Shown here: positions 35,806 through 45,787 of the stretch, one piece after another
Position numbering within the stretch: position 1 is the stretch's first letter
How the letters are laid out: every line of letters starts with the position of its first letter
NCBI GenBank assembly: GCA_964581465.1
Contig: CAZOOP010000002.1
Span: 84,115 to 148,114 of the forward strand
DNA: 64,000 bases
DNA from: WJMB01 sp964581465
Lineage (GTDB): Bacteria > RBG-13-66-14
Direction: 5' to 3'
The notes under the pieces: model-generated
Told to the model about the DNA's origin: nothing
Seen by the model: the letters and a program-made list of their open reading frames with translations, nothing else
Database searches by the model: none
Position numbers and translations under genes: made by a program

Positions 35806-35835
35806 TTGACTCTGCGACGACCCGGGGGCTATACT
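35806..35835 (+). promoter_or_regulatory. Sigma-70-type promoter of the M28 peptidase gene
   Basis: TTGACT, 18-base spacer, TATACT; each box matches 5 of 6 consensus bases. The gene start is 95 bases downstream. Confidence 0.7.
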
Positions 35836-35930
35836 GCAAGCTGACCTGTCAGTCTGCGCAACGTCGGCTGCGACGGCTTCTATCCCCCACCGTCGTCCCC
35901 GGGACGACACCGCCGGAATCGGGTTGCCTC

Positions 35931-38330
35931 ATGATCAAGACTCCGTTCACCATGCCGCGCCTCTGGGCGTGTCTGATCCTGATCTGCGCCCTCGCCACCC
36001 CGGCGGCCTACATCAATGCTACCGCCGAGCGACCCGGATCGGTCGATGGAGCGGGGCTTTATTTCGGCGACTTCGACGGTCTGTCCCTCTATCTCGGTGC
36101 CCGGCCCGGTGCGGACGCCGTGGCCGTCGAGGATATTGAGGACCTCTACCTGCTCAGCCGTCGCGACGGTGTCCCGCCGACCCTCCCCGCCGATGTCGAG
36201 GTGTTGGGCGAGCTGCCCGGCGGCGGCCTGATCTGCCGCCTGCGACCCCGCCGACTGGCCGCCCTGGCCGTCGATCCCGCCCTGCAGTACCGGGCCCTCA
36301 CGCCCCTGCTGCGCTACACGGGCGATCTGGACCCGCCCACCCCCGCCGGCGGTTTCGACGACGAGGTAGAGCTGGTCGAGCTGGACTCCATCGACGCCTA
36401 CAACCTGGCCCTGACCAACTTCCGCACGCGCTACACCTACAGCGAGCCGATCAACGACGCCCGGGACTACCTGGTCTCCGAGCTCGAGGCCTGCGGCTTC
36501 GAGGTCACCCTGGAAAGCTGGCTCGGCGAGCACGCGATCTCTCTGGCCGCCGAGGGCCAACTGGTCCTGCTGGGCACCCGGATGAGCTACGCCTTCTTCT
36601 CCACCGACGGCGGAACGAACTTCAAGGCCTTCCTGCCCCCGGAGGGAGCGATGGATTTCGGCGTCTATGGCTGTGAGGCCTTCACTCCCGAGACCTTTTA
36701 CTATGGAGCCGGCACCCGCTTCCACCGCTCCATCGACTCCGGCTGGAGCTGGCAGGGCGTGGACCTCTTCGAGGCACCGCGCACCCTGCGGGCGATGGAC
36801 TTCGCCGATGTCGATCACGGCTACGCCGTCGACGCGAGCGGGGGCTTCCGGATCACCGACGACGGCGGCTTGACCTGGAGCGAGGGCGGAGCCGTCGACG
36901 GCTCGGTCTACGACATCTGCGCCCCGGCGGACCACCCCGGCGTGGTCTACGCCGTGGGTGGCCAGGGCTCGGTCTGGCGCTCGCTGAACCACGCCGGCGA
37001 TTGGGAATTGGTGCGCTCGGGACAGGAAACCCTGCGCACCATCGCCTACAACGCCGGGGTCTACGTGACCGCCGGCAACGGCGTCGTGCTGCGTAGTGAG
37101 AACGGCGATGAATGGACCAGCCTGAGCCTTCCCGATGCCGATGAGTCCACCTTCTTTCTGGGCTCCAGCGCCTACAGCGGAAGGGGTTTCGTCCTCACCG
37201 GCCAGTTGGGCACCCTCTGGATCAGCGACGACGGCGAAAGCTGGCGGCGGGTGCTGCTGCCCACCGGCGGGGTGGTCAACTGCGCCGACGACGGCGGCGT
37301 CAGGCTCTGGGTCGCCGGCCAGGACGGCCCCCTGAGCTCCAGCGACGGCGAGAGCTTCACCAACCACATCGACGCCCTGGACCCCGACTGCGAGGTCGTC
37401 TGGCAGAACGTCATCGGCGAGAAAACGGGCACCGAACACCCGGAGAGCAACATCTACCTGACCGCCCACTACGACTCAATAGCCACCGACGTCGATCCCT
37501 ACACCCTGGCTCCCGGGGCCAACGACAACGGCTCCGCCGACGCCGCTCTGCTCGAGGCCGCCCGGGTACTGGCCGACCACCAGCCGCGGCGCACCCTGCG
37601 CGTGGCTTTCTTCAGCGCCGAGGAGCTCGGTCTCCACGGCAGCTATCACCACGTCAACAACCTGGTGCGCTCCGGTGGCCGGGCCGACGCCGTGCTCAAC
37701 GTCGATATGGTGGTCTGGAGCGATCCCGCCGGTGAGCAGGAGGACCTGGACATCATCTGCAACGGCCCCAGCGCCTGGCTGGCCGATTACCTCGTCGGCG
37801 CCTGCGCGGATTACGGCGACGGCATGCCCGGCTACAAGCTCCTCGATGACGAGTTCTTCCGCTCCGACCACGCACCCTTCTGGTACGCCGGCTTCCCCGC
37901 CGTGCTGACCATCGAGGACTTCGACGTCCCCTACCCCTACTATCACACCAGCCAGGACGACTACCCGACCATCCAGGACGAGTTCAACCTCACTCGACAG
38001 GTCACCCGGGCCGTCGTCGGCGCCGTCCTCGGACTCACCGGCGGCGAGGCCGACTGGGAGGGCGATTTGGCCGGAGCCTACGCCTATCCCAATCCCTACC
38101 GCCCCGCCAACGGCGGTTCGCTGACCTTCACCGGCCTGACCCCGGGCACCGAGGTGCGGGTGCACTCCGTCGACGGCTCCCTGCTTTACAACGCGATCAG
38201 TGACGGCCCGACCCTGAGCTGGAGCGCCGTCAACGACGCCGGAGCCGAGCTGGCCGCCGGGGTTTACCTTTTCGTCCTGCGCGCTCCCGACGGCGAAACC
38301 AAAAGCGGGCGTCTGGCGGTCATCCGCTGA
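35931..38330 (+). CDS. Secreted M28-family peptidase with beta-propeller-like insert and C-terminal T9SS/FlgD-like domain
   Basis: About 799 residues from ATG 35931 (ATG 35952 also possible). A signal peptide (LWACLILICALATPAA) is followed by a prodomain-like region, then several BNR/Ycf48-like repeats (for example FRITDDGGLTWSEGG, LWISDDGESWRRV), and an M28 domain. Expected zinc ligands are present: His513 in LTAHYDS, Asp532 in GANDNGS, Glu564/565 in SAEELGLHG, Asp592 in NVDMV and His672 in YHTSQDD. The last ~80 residues (YPNPYRP, W...DAGAELAAGVYLF.L, GRLAVIR) match the FlgD-like/T9SS type A sorting domain. It should be an aminopeptidase-like exported enzyme. A PorU-like protease and PorV-like barrels are encoded within 10 kb. 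Confidence 0.88.
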   Translation: MIKTPFTMPRLWACLILICALATPAAYINATAERPGSVDGAGLYFGDFDGLSLYLGARPGADAVAVEDIEDLYLLSRRDGVPPTLPADVEVLGELPGGGLICRLRPRRLAALAVDPALQYRALTPLLRYTGDLDPPTPAGGFDDEVELVELDSIDAYNLALTNFRTRYTYSEPINDARDYLVSELEACGFEVTLESWLGEHAISLAAEGQLVLLGTRMSYAFFSTDGGTNFKAFLPPEGAMDFGVYGCEAFTPETFYYGAGTRFHRSIDSGWSWQGVDLFEAPRTLRAMDFADVDHGYAVDASGGFRITDDGGLTWSEGGAVDGSVYDICAPADHPGVVYAVGGQGSVWRSLNHAGDWELVRSGQETLRTIAYNAGVYVTAGNGVVLRSENGDEWTSLSLPDADESTFFLGSSAYSGRGFVLTGQLGTLWISDDGESWRRVLLPTGGVVNCADDGGVRLWVAGQDGPLSSSDGESFTNHIDALDPDCEVVWQNVIGEKTGTEHPESNIYLTAHYDSIATDVDPYTLAPGANDNGSADAALLEAARVLADHQPRRTLRVAFFSAEELGLHGSYHHVNNLVRSGGRADAVLNVDMVVWSDPAGEQEDLDIICNGPSAWLADYLVGACADYGDGMPGYKLLDDEFFRSDHAPFWYAGFPAVLTIEDFDVPYPYYHTSQDDYPTIQDEFNLTRQVTRAVVGAVLGLTGGEADWEGDLAGAYAYPNPYRPANGGSLTFTGLTPGTEVRVHSVDGSLLYNAISDGPTLSWSAVNDAGAELAAGVYLFVLRAPDGETKSGRLAVIR

Positions 38331-38431
38331 GGCGCTCCTGGCTCTCCCCGTTGGTGTGTTCCGTATCACATCATCCTGTCCGCGACTTTATTATCCTCCA
38401 CCTGAGGATTGTTCACTAGCGAGTTGATTGG

Positions 38432-39004
38432 ATGCCACAAACAAAGCAAGCAAGCGGTGCGGGAGTTGTTGCGACGGTCGTCTTGACGCTCTCGGCGGCC
38501 CTTTTCCTCTCCTGCGGCGATGATTCACCGGTTCAAACCGTCGAGCTGCCTCCGGAAGGGCCGGAGCTGGAGCGCACCGCCGCCGCCCTGGCTGATGTTG
38601 ACGAACTCCTGGCCGGAGCTGCGGGTGATTTCGCCGAGAATAACTTCGGCCTGGCCGCCCGCAAGGTGGTGGAGGCCCAGGCGGCCGCCTCGCGCGCCGT
38701 CCGGCTCGAGCTGCCGCTGATCAGCGTCAGCCGGCGGATCTACACCGCCGACGTGGCGCTGCGTTTCGGTGGAGATCCGGCGGCGGCCTGCGCCGAACTT
38801 GAGGCGGCCCGCGATTACCTCAAGGGTGTCGTCCTGGTCGCCGGTCCCGACTACAAGCCGCTGCTGGGTGGCTTCCTGGAGCGCCTGATCGCCGTCATCG
38901 ACGACGCCGATGTCAGCGTCGATGAGAAGCTTACCCAACTGGAGACCCTGCAGCGCGATCTCGCCGAGGCCGTCTACGCGGCCGAGGCCAATCCCCAACC
39001 GTAA
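38432..39004 (+). CDS. Predicted helical lipoprotein
   Basis: A 190-residue protein with a signal peptide and lipobox FLSC near residue 28. The mature part is mostly alpha-helical with alanine-rich, TPR-like helices (LAARKVVEAQAAASRAV, AAACAELEAARDYLKGVV). No family recognised. It lies 24 bases upstream of the glucose-6-phosphate isomerase gene and is probably co-transcribed with it, though a functional link is not obvious. Confidence 0.7.
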   Translation: MPQTKQASGAGVVATVVLTLSAALFLSCGDDSPVQTVELPPEGPELERTAAALADVDELLAGAAGDFAENNFGLAARKVVEAQAAASRAVRLELPLISVSRRIYTADVALRFGGDPAAACAELEAARDYLKGVVLVAGPDYKPLLGGFLERLIAVIDDADVSVDEKLTQLETLQRDLAEAVYAAEANPQP

Positions 39005-39028
39005 CCCCCAACCTACCCGGGAGGCGTA

Positions 39029-40372
39029 ATGCTCAAGCTCAATCTGGACCTCAACCCCGGTTCCCGCGAACTAGTCGGTGAGACCGGCCTGGACTTCGCC
39101 GCCTGGAAGGCCGAGTATCCGGAAGTGGTCGTCGCTCTGACCGACGATCCGCCGGGCTACACCCGGCTGCCCGAGGTCGATCCGACCGCGCTGCTCGACT
39201 TCGCCGCCGCCCGCGTCGACAACCTGGACGATGTGATCGTGCTGGGTATTGGTGGCTCGGGGTTGGGCGCGCGGATGCTGCGCCGCGCCCTGGTCGATCC
39301 CGCCGAGTCCCGCCCAGGTTTCCCGCGACTCCACGTCGTCGACAACGTCGATCCCCGCCGCCTCTACCACCTGCTGACCACCCTGGACGCCGTGGCGACC
39401 CTGGCGCTGGTGGTCACCAAGTCCGGTTCCACCGCCGAGACCATGGCCGGCTACGCCGTGGTTCGCGGCTGGCTGGAGGCCACTCTGGGCGAAGACGAGG
39501 CCCGCCGCCGTCTGGTGGCGGTCACCGATCCCGAGAAGGGCGACCTGCGCGCCATCTCCGAAGCCGACGGCCTGGACACCTTCGCCGTGCCCCACGAGGT
39601 CGGCGGTCGCTTCAGCGTGCTCAGCCCGGTGGGTCTACTGCCGGCGGCGCTGATGGGCCTGGACGTCGCCGAGCTCCTGACCGGCGCCGCCCTGATGCGC
39701 CGGGCGGCCCTGCGTCCGGCCTGGCGCTCCAACCCGGCCCTGGCGCTGGCGCTGGCCCTTCACCAACACCACACGGCTGGACGGCGCAACGTGGCCGTGA
39801 TGCCCTACGCCGACGGTCTGGCCGACTTCGCCGCCTGGTTCGCCCAGTTATGGGCCGAGAGCCTGGGTAAGCGGCCCGACTACGGTCCGACCCCCCAGGC
39901 CGTCCTGGGGGCCACCGATCAGCATTCCCAGCTCCAGCTCTACACCCAGGGGCCGCGCGACCGCGTGGTCTGGCTGCTCGAGACGGCCGAGCACGACGTC
40001 GAGGTCGCCGTGCCGGAGCGGCAGTACGGCTACGCCTCGCTGGATTATCTGGCCGGGCGCGGCCTGGGCGAGCTGCTGGCCGCCGAGCGCAGGGGCACAA
40101 CCCTGGCCCTGATCAAAGCGGGAACTCCATCGCTGCTGACCACGTTACCTAAACTGGAGGAGCGGGAGCTGGGAGCCCTGATCTTCCTCTGCGAGGCCGC
40201 GGTTAGCTTCAGCGGTCGACTGGCCGGGCTGAACCCCTACGATCAGCCTGGTGTGGAGGACGGCAAGCGGGCCACCTACGCCCTGCTCGGCCGTCCCGGG
40301 CACACCGAGCGCCGCGAGGCCGACGCCGCCCTGGAGTCCCGCTTCGACGACGACCTGGTCAGCCGTGCCTGA
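39029..40372 (+). CDS. pgi: Glucose-6-phosphate isomerase
   Basis: A 447-residue cytoplasmic enzyme that interconverts glucose 6-phosphate and fructose 6-phosphate. SIS-domain motifs are clear: VLGIGGSGLGARMLRRAL, VTKSGSTAET (phosphate-binding), GGRFSVLSPVGLLPAAL (PGI signature 1 region), WAESLGK, GATDQHSQLQLYTQGPRDR (catalytic His region) and VEDGKRATYALLG at the end with the catalytic Lys. The length is that of the short bacterial type found in Bacillus and Thermotoga. The ATG follows GGGAGGCG. The next gene, a glycosyltransferase, overlaps its 3' end by 8 bases. Confidence 0.97.
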   Translation: MLKLNLDLNPGSRELVGETGLDFAAWKAEYPEVVVALTDDPPGYTRLPEVDPTALLDFAAARVDNLDDVIVLGIGGSGLGARMLRRALVDPAESRPGFPRLHVVDNVDPRRLYHLLTTLDAVATLALVVTKSGSTAETMAGYAVVRGWLEATLGEDEARRRLVAVTDPEKGDLRAISEADGLDTFAVPHEVGGRFSVLSPVGLLPAALMGLDVAELLTGAALMRRAALRPAWRSNPALALALALHQHHTAGRRNVAVMPYADGLADFAAWFAQLWAESLGKRPDYGPTPQAVLGATDQHSQLQLYTQGPRDRVVWLLETAEHDVEVAVPERQYGYASLDYLAGRGLGELLAAERRGTTLALIKAGTPSLLTTLPKLEERELGALIFLCEAAVSFSGRLAGLNPYDQPGVEDGKRATYALLGRPGHTERREADAALESRFDDDLVSRA

Positions 40373-41210
40373 GCCCCGCGTCAGCGTCCTGGTGGTCAAC
40401 TACAACACCCGCGACGATCTGGCCCGCTGCCTGGACCACCTGGCGGCCTCCCGGGAACCCGTCGAGACTCTGGTCCTCGACAACGCCTCCGTCGACGGCT
40501 CCGTCGCCGTCGCCCAACGGACCGGTGTGCGCCTGTTCGCCTCGCCGGTCAACCAGGGTTTCGCAGCCGGCAACAACCTGCTGGCCCGCCGCGCCCGGTG
40601 CCGCCTGCTGATGTTACTCAACCCCGACGCCTTCGTGCAGCCCGACACCGTGACGCGGTTGGCCGACACCCTGGAGGAACGCCCGGACCTCGGCGGCGTC
40701 GCTCCCCGGCTGGTCGGCCTGGACGGCGAGACCCAGCGGACCTGCCGCCGTCTTCCCGGCTACTGGGACCTCTTCACCGAGCTCAGCGGGCTCTCGCGGC
40801 TGCTGCCGGACAGCGACCTGTTCAACCGCTGGAAGATGGGCGGTTTCGCTCACGACGAAGCCCGGGAGGTCGAGCAGGTCTTCGCCTCCTGCTGGCTGGT
40901 CCGCCGGGCGGACTATTTGGCCCTGGACGGATTCGACACCGCCTTCCCCATATTCTTCAACGACGTCGATCTGGCCCGTCGCCTGCTGGAGTTACGCGGT
41001 CCCACCCTCTACGATCCCTCCCACAGCGTGGTTCACGTGGGCGGCGCCAGTGTGCGCAGGGTCCGGGCCCGCAGCATCCTCAACAGCCATCGAGCCTTCC
41101 ACCGCTACCTGGTCAAGTACGGCCGCCCCCTGGACCCCCGACGCTGGGCGGCGGGATTGTCGTTGGCTCTGGCCGCCCCCCTGCGGGTCCTCACGGCCCG
41201 TTTGCGCTGA
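40365..41210 (+). CDS. Family 2 glycosyltransferase
   Basis: A 281-residue protein starting at GTG 40365, within the pgi stop region, which implies translational coupling. It has the GT-A fold signature VSVLVVNYNTRDDLARCLDHL, then LVLDNASVDGS, PVNQGFAAGNNLLA and MLLNPDAF (donor/metal site in the position of DxD), and the acceptor region FNDVDLARRLLELRG ending with VVHVGGAS. This is the rhamnosyltransferase-like group (WbbL type) that adds sugars to surface glycans. The C-terminus has a hydrophobic stretch that may associate with the membrane. No other glycan genes are adjacent. Confidence 0.92.
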   Translation: MPEPRVSVLVVNYNTRDDLARCLDHLAASREPVETLVLDNASVDGSVAVAQRTGVRLFASPVNQGFAAGNNLLARRARCRLLMLLNPDAFVQPDTVTRLADTLEERPDLGGVAPRLVGLDGETQRTCRRLPGYWDLFTELSGLSRLLPDSDLFNRWKMGGFAHDEAREVEQVFASCWLVRRADYLALDGFDTAFPIFFNDVDLARRLLELRGPTLYDPSHSVVHVGGASVRRVRARSILNSHRAFHRYLVKYGRPLDPRRWAAGLSLALAAPLRVLTARLR

Positions 41211-41228
41211 GACTTCCCCCGGAGGATC

Positions 41229-44200
41229 ATGCTGCGCACACTTTCCATTCCCCTCGTCTTGTTTGTCATGCTCGCCGTCGCGCCGGTACCGCTGTTCGCC
41301 GTCGAGGAAGGCGGCGCCTTCGGCAACGAGACCACCGATGAAACCGCCGCCCGACTCCTAATCGAACGGGAGGGCGATTCGGCCGCTGAGAGCGGTGAGG
41401 TTGCCAATTCAACATCGGTTGCGGGGATATCCGTCGCGGAGGCCGCCGACGGCGCGCCCACCGTGGAACTGCTCTCCCTGGACGAGAACGGCGCGGTATT
41501 GCGCGTCGGCTTCCCCGAGCCCGTGCTCAGCGTGGAGCGAATCGACGGCCGCGACTACACCCGGGTGAGGATGCCCGGTGTGGATTGCGAACAGACGCCG
41601 GGCCTGCCCGAGCTGCCCGTTTACCAGATCCGCCTGCTGGTTCCTCCGGGCGCCCGGCCGACGGTGGAGCACACCGTCCGGAAGGTTGATTCCCTTTCTA
41701 CGGCCCGACCCCTGCCCGCGCCCCGCTTCGAGGAAGTGCGCGAGAACGATGTGGTCACCCTGCGTCCGGTCTATGATCCGGCAAGTTACGAGACCTCGAC
41801 CCCGGAGGCGGCCTCGACCCTCCCCGTTGCCCGTTACCTGCGCACCGACGTCTTCCGCGGCTGGAGTCTGGCCCGCTTCGAGCTGCGTCCGGTGGAATGG
41901 TCCGACGGTATGTTGACCGTCCGGCGCAGCCTGCGCCTGGAGGTGTCCTTCGGCCCGGACGTCGCGGAAAGAGCCGCCGACGGAGGGGGCGGACTCACCT
42001 TCAACGATCACGACGATATCCATGAGCTACTGGTCGGGCTGGTGCCGCTTACCGATCTCTCCGAGTACCATCACTGGGCCCTGCCCCGTCCCGAAGCGCC
42101 CGAACCTGTCTACAACTCTTCGGACCTCCCCCGCCCGGCGCTGAAGATCGTCGTCGACGCCGACGGCGTCTACCGGGTCACCCCGGAGGACCTGACGGCG
42201 GCCGGCTGGGACCCCACCGTCATTGATCCCCGGCGGTTGGCACTCTATAGTGGCTCAAGTCGAATGCTGGACCAGGATTACATCTACGACGAGATTGAGC
42301 TGGAGGCCGTGCCCGTGCGTGTCGACGGCGCCGACGACGGCTCCTTCGACGAGGGCGACGCCCTCTACTTCTGGGGCGGGGACGCCCTGGCCTGGGACCT
42401 GCCCGATCCCGACGAAGCCCCCGAGGGCGCGGAGGCGCCGCCCAGCCGTCGCAACCACTACAGCGATTTCGGCTACTACTGGCTGGTCCTCGAGGACGAT
42501 CCGCTGCGTTTCTCCGAGCGCGACGCCGCCGTCGACGACGAGGTCAACCTGCCCCACCTGCAGGGGCGGTTGCACTTCGAGCGCGACAACAGGTCCCACG
42601 CCCGTTTGGAATTCAACCCCGAAGGAATCGATTTCTACTGGGACAACACGATACCGGAGAACCGGGAGTGGACGGTCTCGGTCGAGCTGACCGGTTACTA
42701 CGCCGCCGGCGGCGAGAGCCACCTGGCCCAGCGCATCCGGGCTACCTACTCCGGCGGCGCCGGACTGGTCAGGCTCTACACCGGCTCCGACGTCGATCCG
42801 GACAGGCTGATCGACGGCTTCTCCATGACCTCTCCCCTGGTGATCGTCGAGCGGTGGTGCTCGATCGCTCCCGAACTCTTCACCCCGGGCAACAACAGCT
42901 TGACCTACTATATCCAGACCGCCGGCGACGCCCGTCTGGATTCGGCCGTCGATGCCGTCGACGTGCTCTATCCCCGTGACCTGCGCGCCCGCAACGGCCT
43001 GTTGTCGGTCTGGGGCGGTTTCGGTCAGTCGGGACGCCACCGGTTGGAGGCGGCGGGCCTGACCTCCGACGAGATCGCCGTCTGGGACACCACGCGGGGC
43101 GAGGCCCTGGTCAATTTCGAGCTGGCCGGCACCGAGGGCTACCGCGACGTGATCTTCGCCTGGGATGTCGAGCCCGACGCCCACTTGGTGGTGGCCGATC
43201 TGGAGCGCGCCGCCGAGCCGCTGGATATCTACCCTGACACTCCCAGCCGCCTCCACGAGCTGACCAACGTGGATATCATCTACATCGCCCACCCCGACTT
43301 CATCGCCGCCCTGGACCCCCTGATCGATCTGCACGCCTCACGGGGCTACAGCGTGGAGGCGGTGCGCGTCGACGACATCTACGACGAGTTCAGCGGCGGA
43401 CGGATGGATCCCGTCGCCATCCGCAGCTTCCTGGCCCGGGTCTACGCCCAGTCGCCCGATCACCCGCCAGTCTACGTGGTCCTGGTCGGTGACGGCAGCT
43501 ATGACTATCGCGACAGCGAGGGCATCCAGAGCGGTCCCCTGTGGCGCGACTACGGCGAGAACCTCATCCCCCCGCTGTATACCTATGTGCCCAGAGACAA
43601 CGCCTACTACCCATCCGACAACTACTACTCCTCGGTCTTGCCAACCGAACCCGCGACGATGACGCCCCAGATGGCGGTCAGCCGGATCAGCGTGGTGGAG
43701 GCCGCCGAGCTGGAGACCATCGTCGAGCGCGGCCTGTCCTACGGCGGACTGCCCGCCGGTCCCTGGCAGATGCGCAGCGTCAGCGTCAGCGACAACTCGG
43801 AGGATATCAATTACGGCAACGGACCCTCCAACGATATCGACTTCGATTACTATCCCGAGGAGATCGACGAGCTTTACGACTCCGCTTCGACCTACAACGA
43901 CAAGATCTATCTGACCAGTTTGGGAATGGCCCGTACCGGTCTGGACCAGTACAATTACGAGAACTACTCGCCCACCCAGTTGCGCCGGGCCGCCCGGGAG
44001 AACATCAACCCGCTGATCACCGAAGACGAAACCGGCGCTTTGCTGTACAACTACTTCGGTCACGGCGCCTGGAACACCTGGACCACGGAGCTCAGCTTCA
44101 CCCAGCGCCCACCGCTGCTATCCGACGTGCCGAGGTGGTCCAAGGACGAACCGCCGTTGCTGATCCACTCCACCTGCTCCCTGGCCGATTTCGAACGGAC

Positions 44201-45638
44201 CAAGAACACCACCGAGGAGCCGGAGAGCCTCTGCGAGCTGCTCAATCGCATTCCCGGCGGTGTGGTGGGCGCCGTGGCCTCATCGCGGCTGACCGGCGGC
44301 GGCACCGCCCAGAGGTATCATAGGACCTATCTCGACGGACTCTTCCATCCCGAGGATCACCTGGAGACGCCCAACATCGGTCTGGTCCATCTGCGCACCC
44401 TGCTGGCCACCGGCAACGAAAGCCACTGGGATCGCTGGGTGTTCTTCGGCGACGGTCCCCTGCCCCTGCGTCGACCCGTCGAGGGCCTGAGTCTGGATTT
44501 GCCGTCGGCTCCTTCGGTGAGCCGGGGCGAGGTGATTACCGTCGGTGGCGAAGTGACCGACGCATCCCTGGGGATCGATACCGTTCACATCGTCGCTTAT
44601 GACCGCCCCCAGATACCCTACACCTGGAACGCCGCCCGGCTGTTCCGGCCCGTGGTCCAGGTGAGCGCTTCCGTGGTCGACGGCGCCTTCGAGGCCCAAT
44701 TGCCCCTGCCCTGGAAGATCGACGACGACCTCAACCCCGAGCTGGCGCCCCGGCCCAGTTTGGAGCGCTCGACACCACCGTCGGTTCTTGGTGGACTCGC
44801 CGACGAGGCCAACGGTGAACCAAACAATCTCGACTATTACGGCCTGGAGATCCACGCCTGGGCCGTTGGCGTCGACGGAACCACCCTGGCCGTCGACGGT
44901 CCCTGGAACCCCGGCGGTGGATCGATCTACGAGGGCCTGCCCATCGTGGGCGGCATCGACCCGCCCGACGATAACGAAGGCCCCGTGGTCGAGTTCACCT
45001 TCGATGACGGTGCGACCGCTTCGGGTGATCTGGTTGACGGGGAGGTAGATGTACGTATCGACCTCCAGGACCCCCACGGCATCCTAACCGCCCGCTCCGA
45101 CGGCGGAATGGGCGGGATCAGCGGCGAGATCGATCGACCCATCGTGCTCTCCTGCGCCGCCGACGGGCATAGTCTGGAGCTGGACCTCACCGAAGCCTTC
45201 GATCCAACCCCCGGCGACTACACCCGGGGCAGTGTCGAGCGAACCCTGGAGCTGCCCGCCGGCGACTACACCCTGACCCTGATCTGCTACGATCGCTTCG
45301 GCGAGCGGGGCCTCGGCAGCGCCCAGTTGCGCGTCAGCGACGAACTGACCCTCGAAGAGGTCCTGGTCGTGCCCAACCCGGCCCCGGGACCGACGGCCTT
45401 CACCTTCATCGCCAACCAGCGCCCCGACTCGGCGCGAATCCGCATCTACACCACGGCGGGACGCCTGGTGCGCACCCTGGAGCCCCGGGCCCTGCAAGCC
45501 GGCTTCAACGTCATCGAGTGGGACGGCGACGACGAGGGCGGCCGTCCCCTGGCCAACGGCGTCTACCTCTACTCCGTCGAACTGAGCAGCGGCGGGGAAT
45601 CCACCGAGGTCTTCGAGAAGTTCATCATGCTGCGCTGA
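41229..45638 (+). CDS. PorU-like C25 family (gingipain-like) protease with FlgD-like C-terminal domain
   Basis: A 1469-residue exported protein with a signal peptide (LSIPLVLFVMLAVAPVPLFA) and a long pro-region. The caspase-like C25 core (about 680-1080) includes PVYVVLVGDGSYDYRD, a catalytic His in LYNYFGHGAWNTW (residue 945) and Cys in LIHSTCSLADFE (residue 983), matching gingipain/PorU order. After Ig-like strands, the last ~90 residues (VVPNPAPGPTAFTF, then NVIEWDGDDEGGRPLANGVYLY) are a FlgD-like/T9SS-type domain. In Bacteroidetes, PorU is the T9SS sortase that removes cargo C-terminal domains. Two PorV/PorQ-family genes follow, which supports the PorU reading over a plain secreted protease. 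The ATG follows GGAGGATC. Confidence 0.88.
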   Translation: MLRTLSIPLVLFVMLAVAPVPLFAVEEGGAFGNETTDETAARLLIEREGDSAAESGEVANSTSVAGISVAEAADGAPTVELLSLDENGAVLRVGFPEPVLSVERIDGRDYTRVRMPGVDCEQTPGLPELPVYQIRLLVPPGARPTVEHTVRKVDSLSTARPLPAPRFEEVRENDVVTLRPVYDPASYETSTPEAASTLPVARYLRTDVFRGWSLARFELRPVEWSDGMLTVRRSLRLEVSFGPDVAERAADGGGGLTFNDHDDIHELLVGLVPLTDLSEYHHWALPRPEAPEPVYNSSDLPRPALKIVVDADGVYRVTPEDLTAAGWDPTVIDPRRLALYSGSSRMLDQDYIYDEIELEAVPVRVDGADDGSFDEGDALYFWGGDALAWDLPDPDEAPEGAEAPPSRRNHYSDFGYYWLVLEDDPLRFSERDAAVDDEVNLPHLQGRLHFERDNRSHARLEFNPEGIDFYWDNTIPENREWTVSVELTGYYAAGGESHLAQRIRATYSGGAGLVRLYTGSDVDPDRLIDGFSMTSPLVIVERWCSIAPELFTPGNNSLTYYIQTAGDARLDSAVDAVDVLYPRDLRARNGLLSVWGGFGQSGRHRLEAAGLTSDEIAVWDTTRGEALVNFELAGTEGYRDVIFAWDVEPDAHLVVADLERAAEPLDIYPDTPSRLHELTNVDIIYIAHPDFIAALDPLIDLHASRGYSVEAVRVDDIYDEFSGGRMDPVAIRSFLARVYAQSPDHPPVYVVLVGDGSYDYRDSEGIQSGPLWRDYGENLIPPLYTYVPRDNAYYPSDNYYSSVLPTEPATMTPQMAVSRISVVEAAELETIVERGLSYGGLPAGPWQMRSVSVSDNSEDINYGNGPSNDIDFDYYPEEIDELYDSASTYNDKIYLTSLGMARTGLDQYNYENYSPTQLRRAARENINPLITEDETGALLYNYFGHGAWNTWTTELSFTQRPPLLSDVPRWSKDEPPLLIHSTCSLADFERTKNTTEEPESLCELLNRIPGGVVGAVASSRLTGGGTAQRYHRTYLDGLFHPEDHLETPNIGLVHLRTLLATGNESHWDRWVFFGDGPLPLRRPVEGLSLDLPSAPSVSRGEVITVGGEVTDASLGIDTVHIVAYDRPQIPYTWNAARLFRPVVQVSASVVDGAFEAQLPLPWKIDDDLNPELAPRPSLERSTPPSVLGGLADEANGEPNNLDYYGLEIHAWAVGVDGTTLAVDGPWNPGGGSIYEGLPIVGGIDPPDDNEGPVVEFTFDDGATASGDLVDGEVDVRIDLQDPHGILTARSDGGMGGISGEIDRPIVLSCAADGHSLELDLTEAFDPTPGDYTRGSVERTLELPAGDYTLTLICYDRFGERGLGSAQLRVSDELTLEEVLVVPNPAPGPTAFTFIANQRPDSARIRIYTTAGRLVRTLEPRALQAGFNVIEWDGDDEGGRPLANGVYLYSVELSSGGESTEVFEKFIMLR

Positions 45639-45787
45639 CACGCTTTCGGTGGCGGGATGTCGTCAGCGATACATATTCGCGCCCACACCGCCGCCGTCGA
45701 TTTCTACCGTTTCCATGACTGGGAGATCGAAGAGCGGATCAGCACGGGCAAGCCCCGGTAGACGCCCCATAACCAGGGTGAGCCCGG

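Noticed and set aside
35610..35930. N-terminal extension of the M28 peptidase
   Set aside because: The extension would precede a good signal peptide, is Pro/Arg-rich without family features and contains the promoter at 35806-35835.
40598..41341. Pro/Arg-rich frame overlapping the GT2 gene
   Set aside because: Frame-shifted shadow of the glycosyltransferase, which has clear GT-A motifs.
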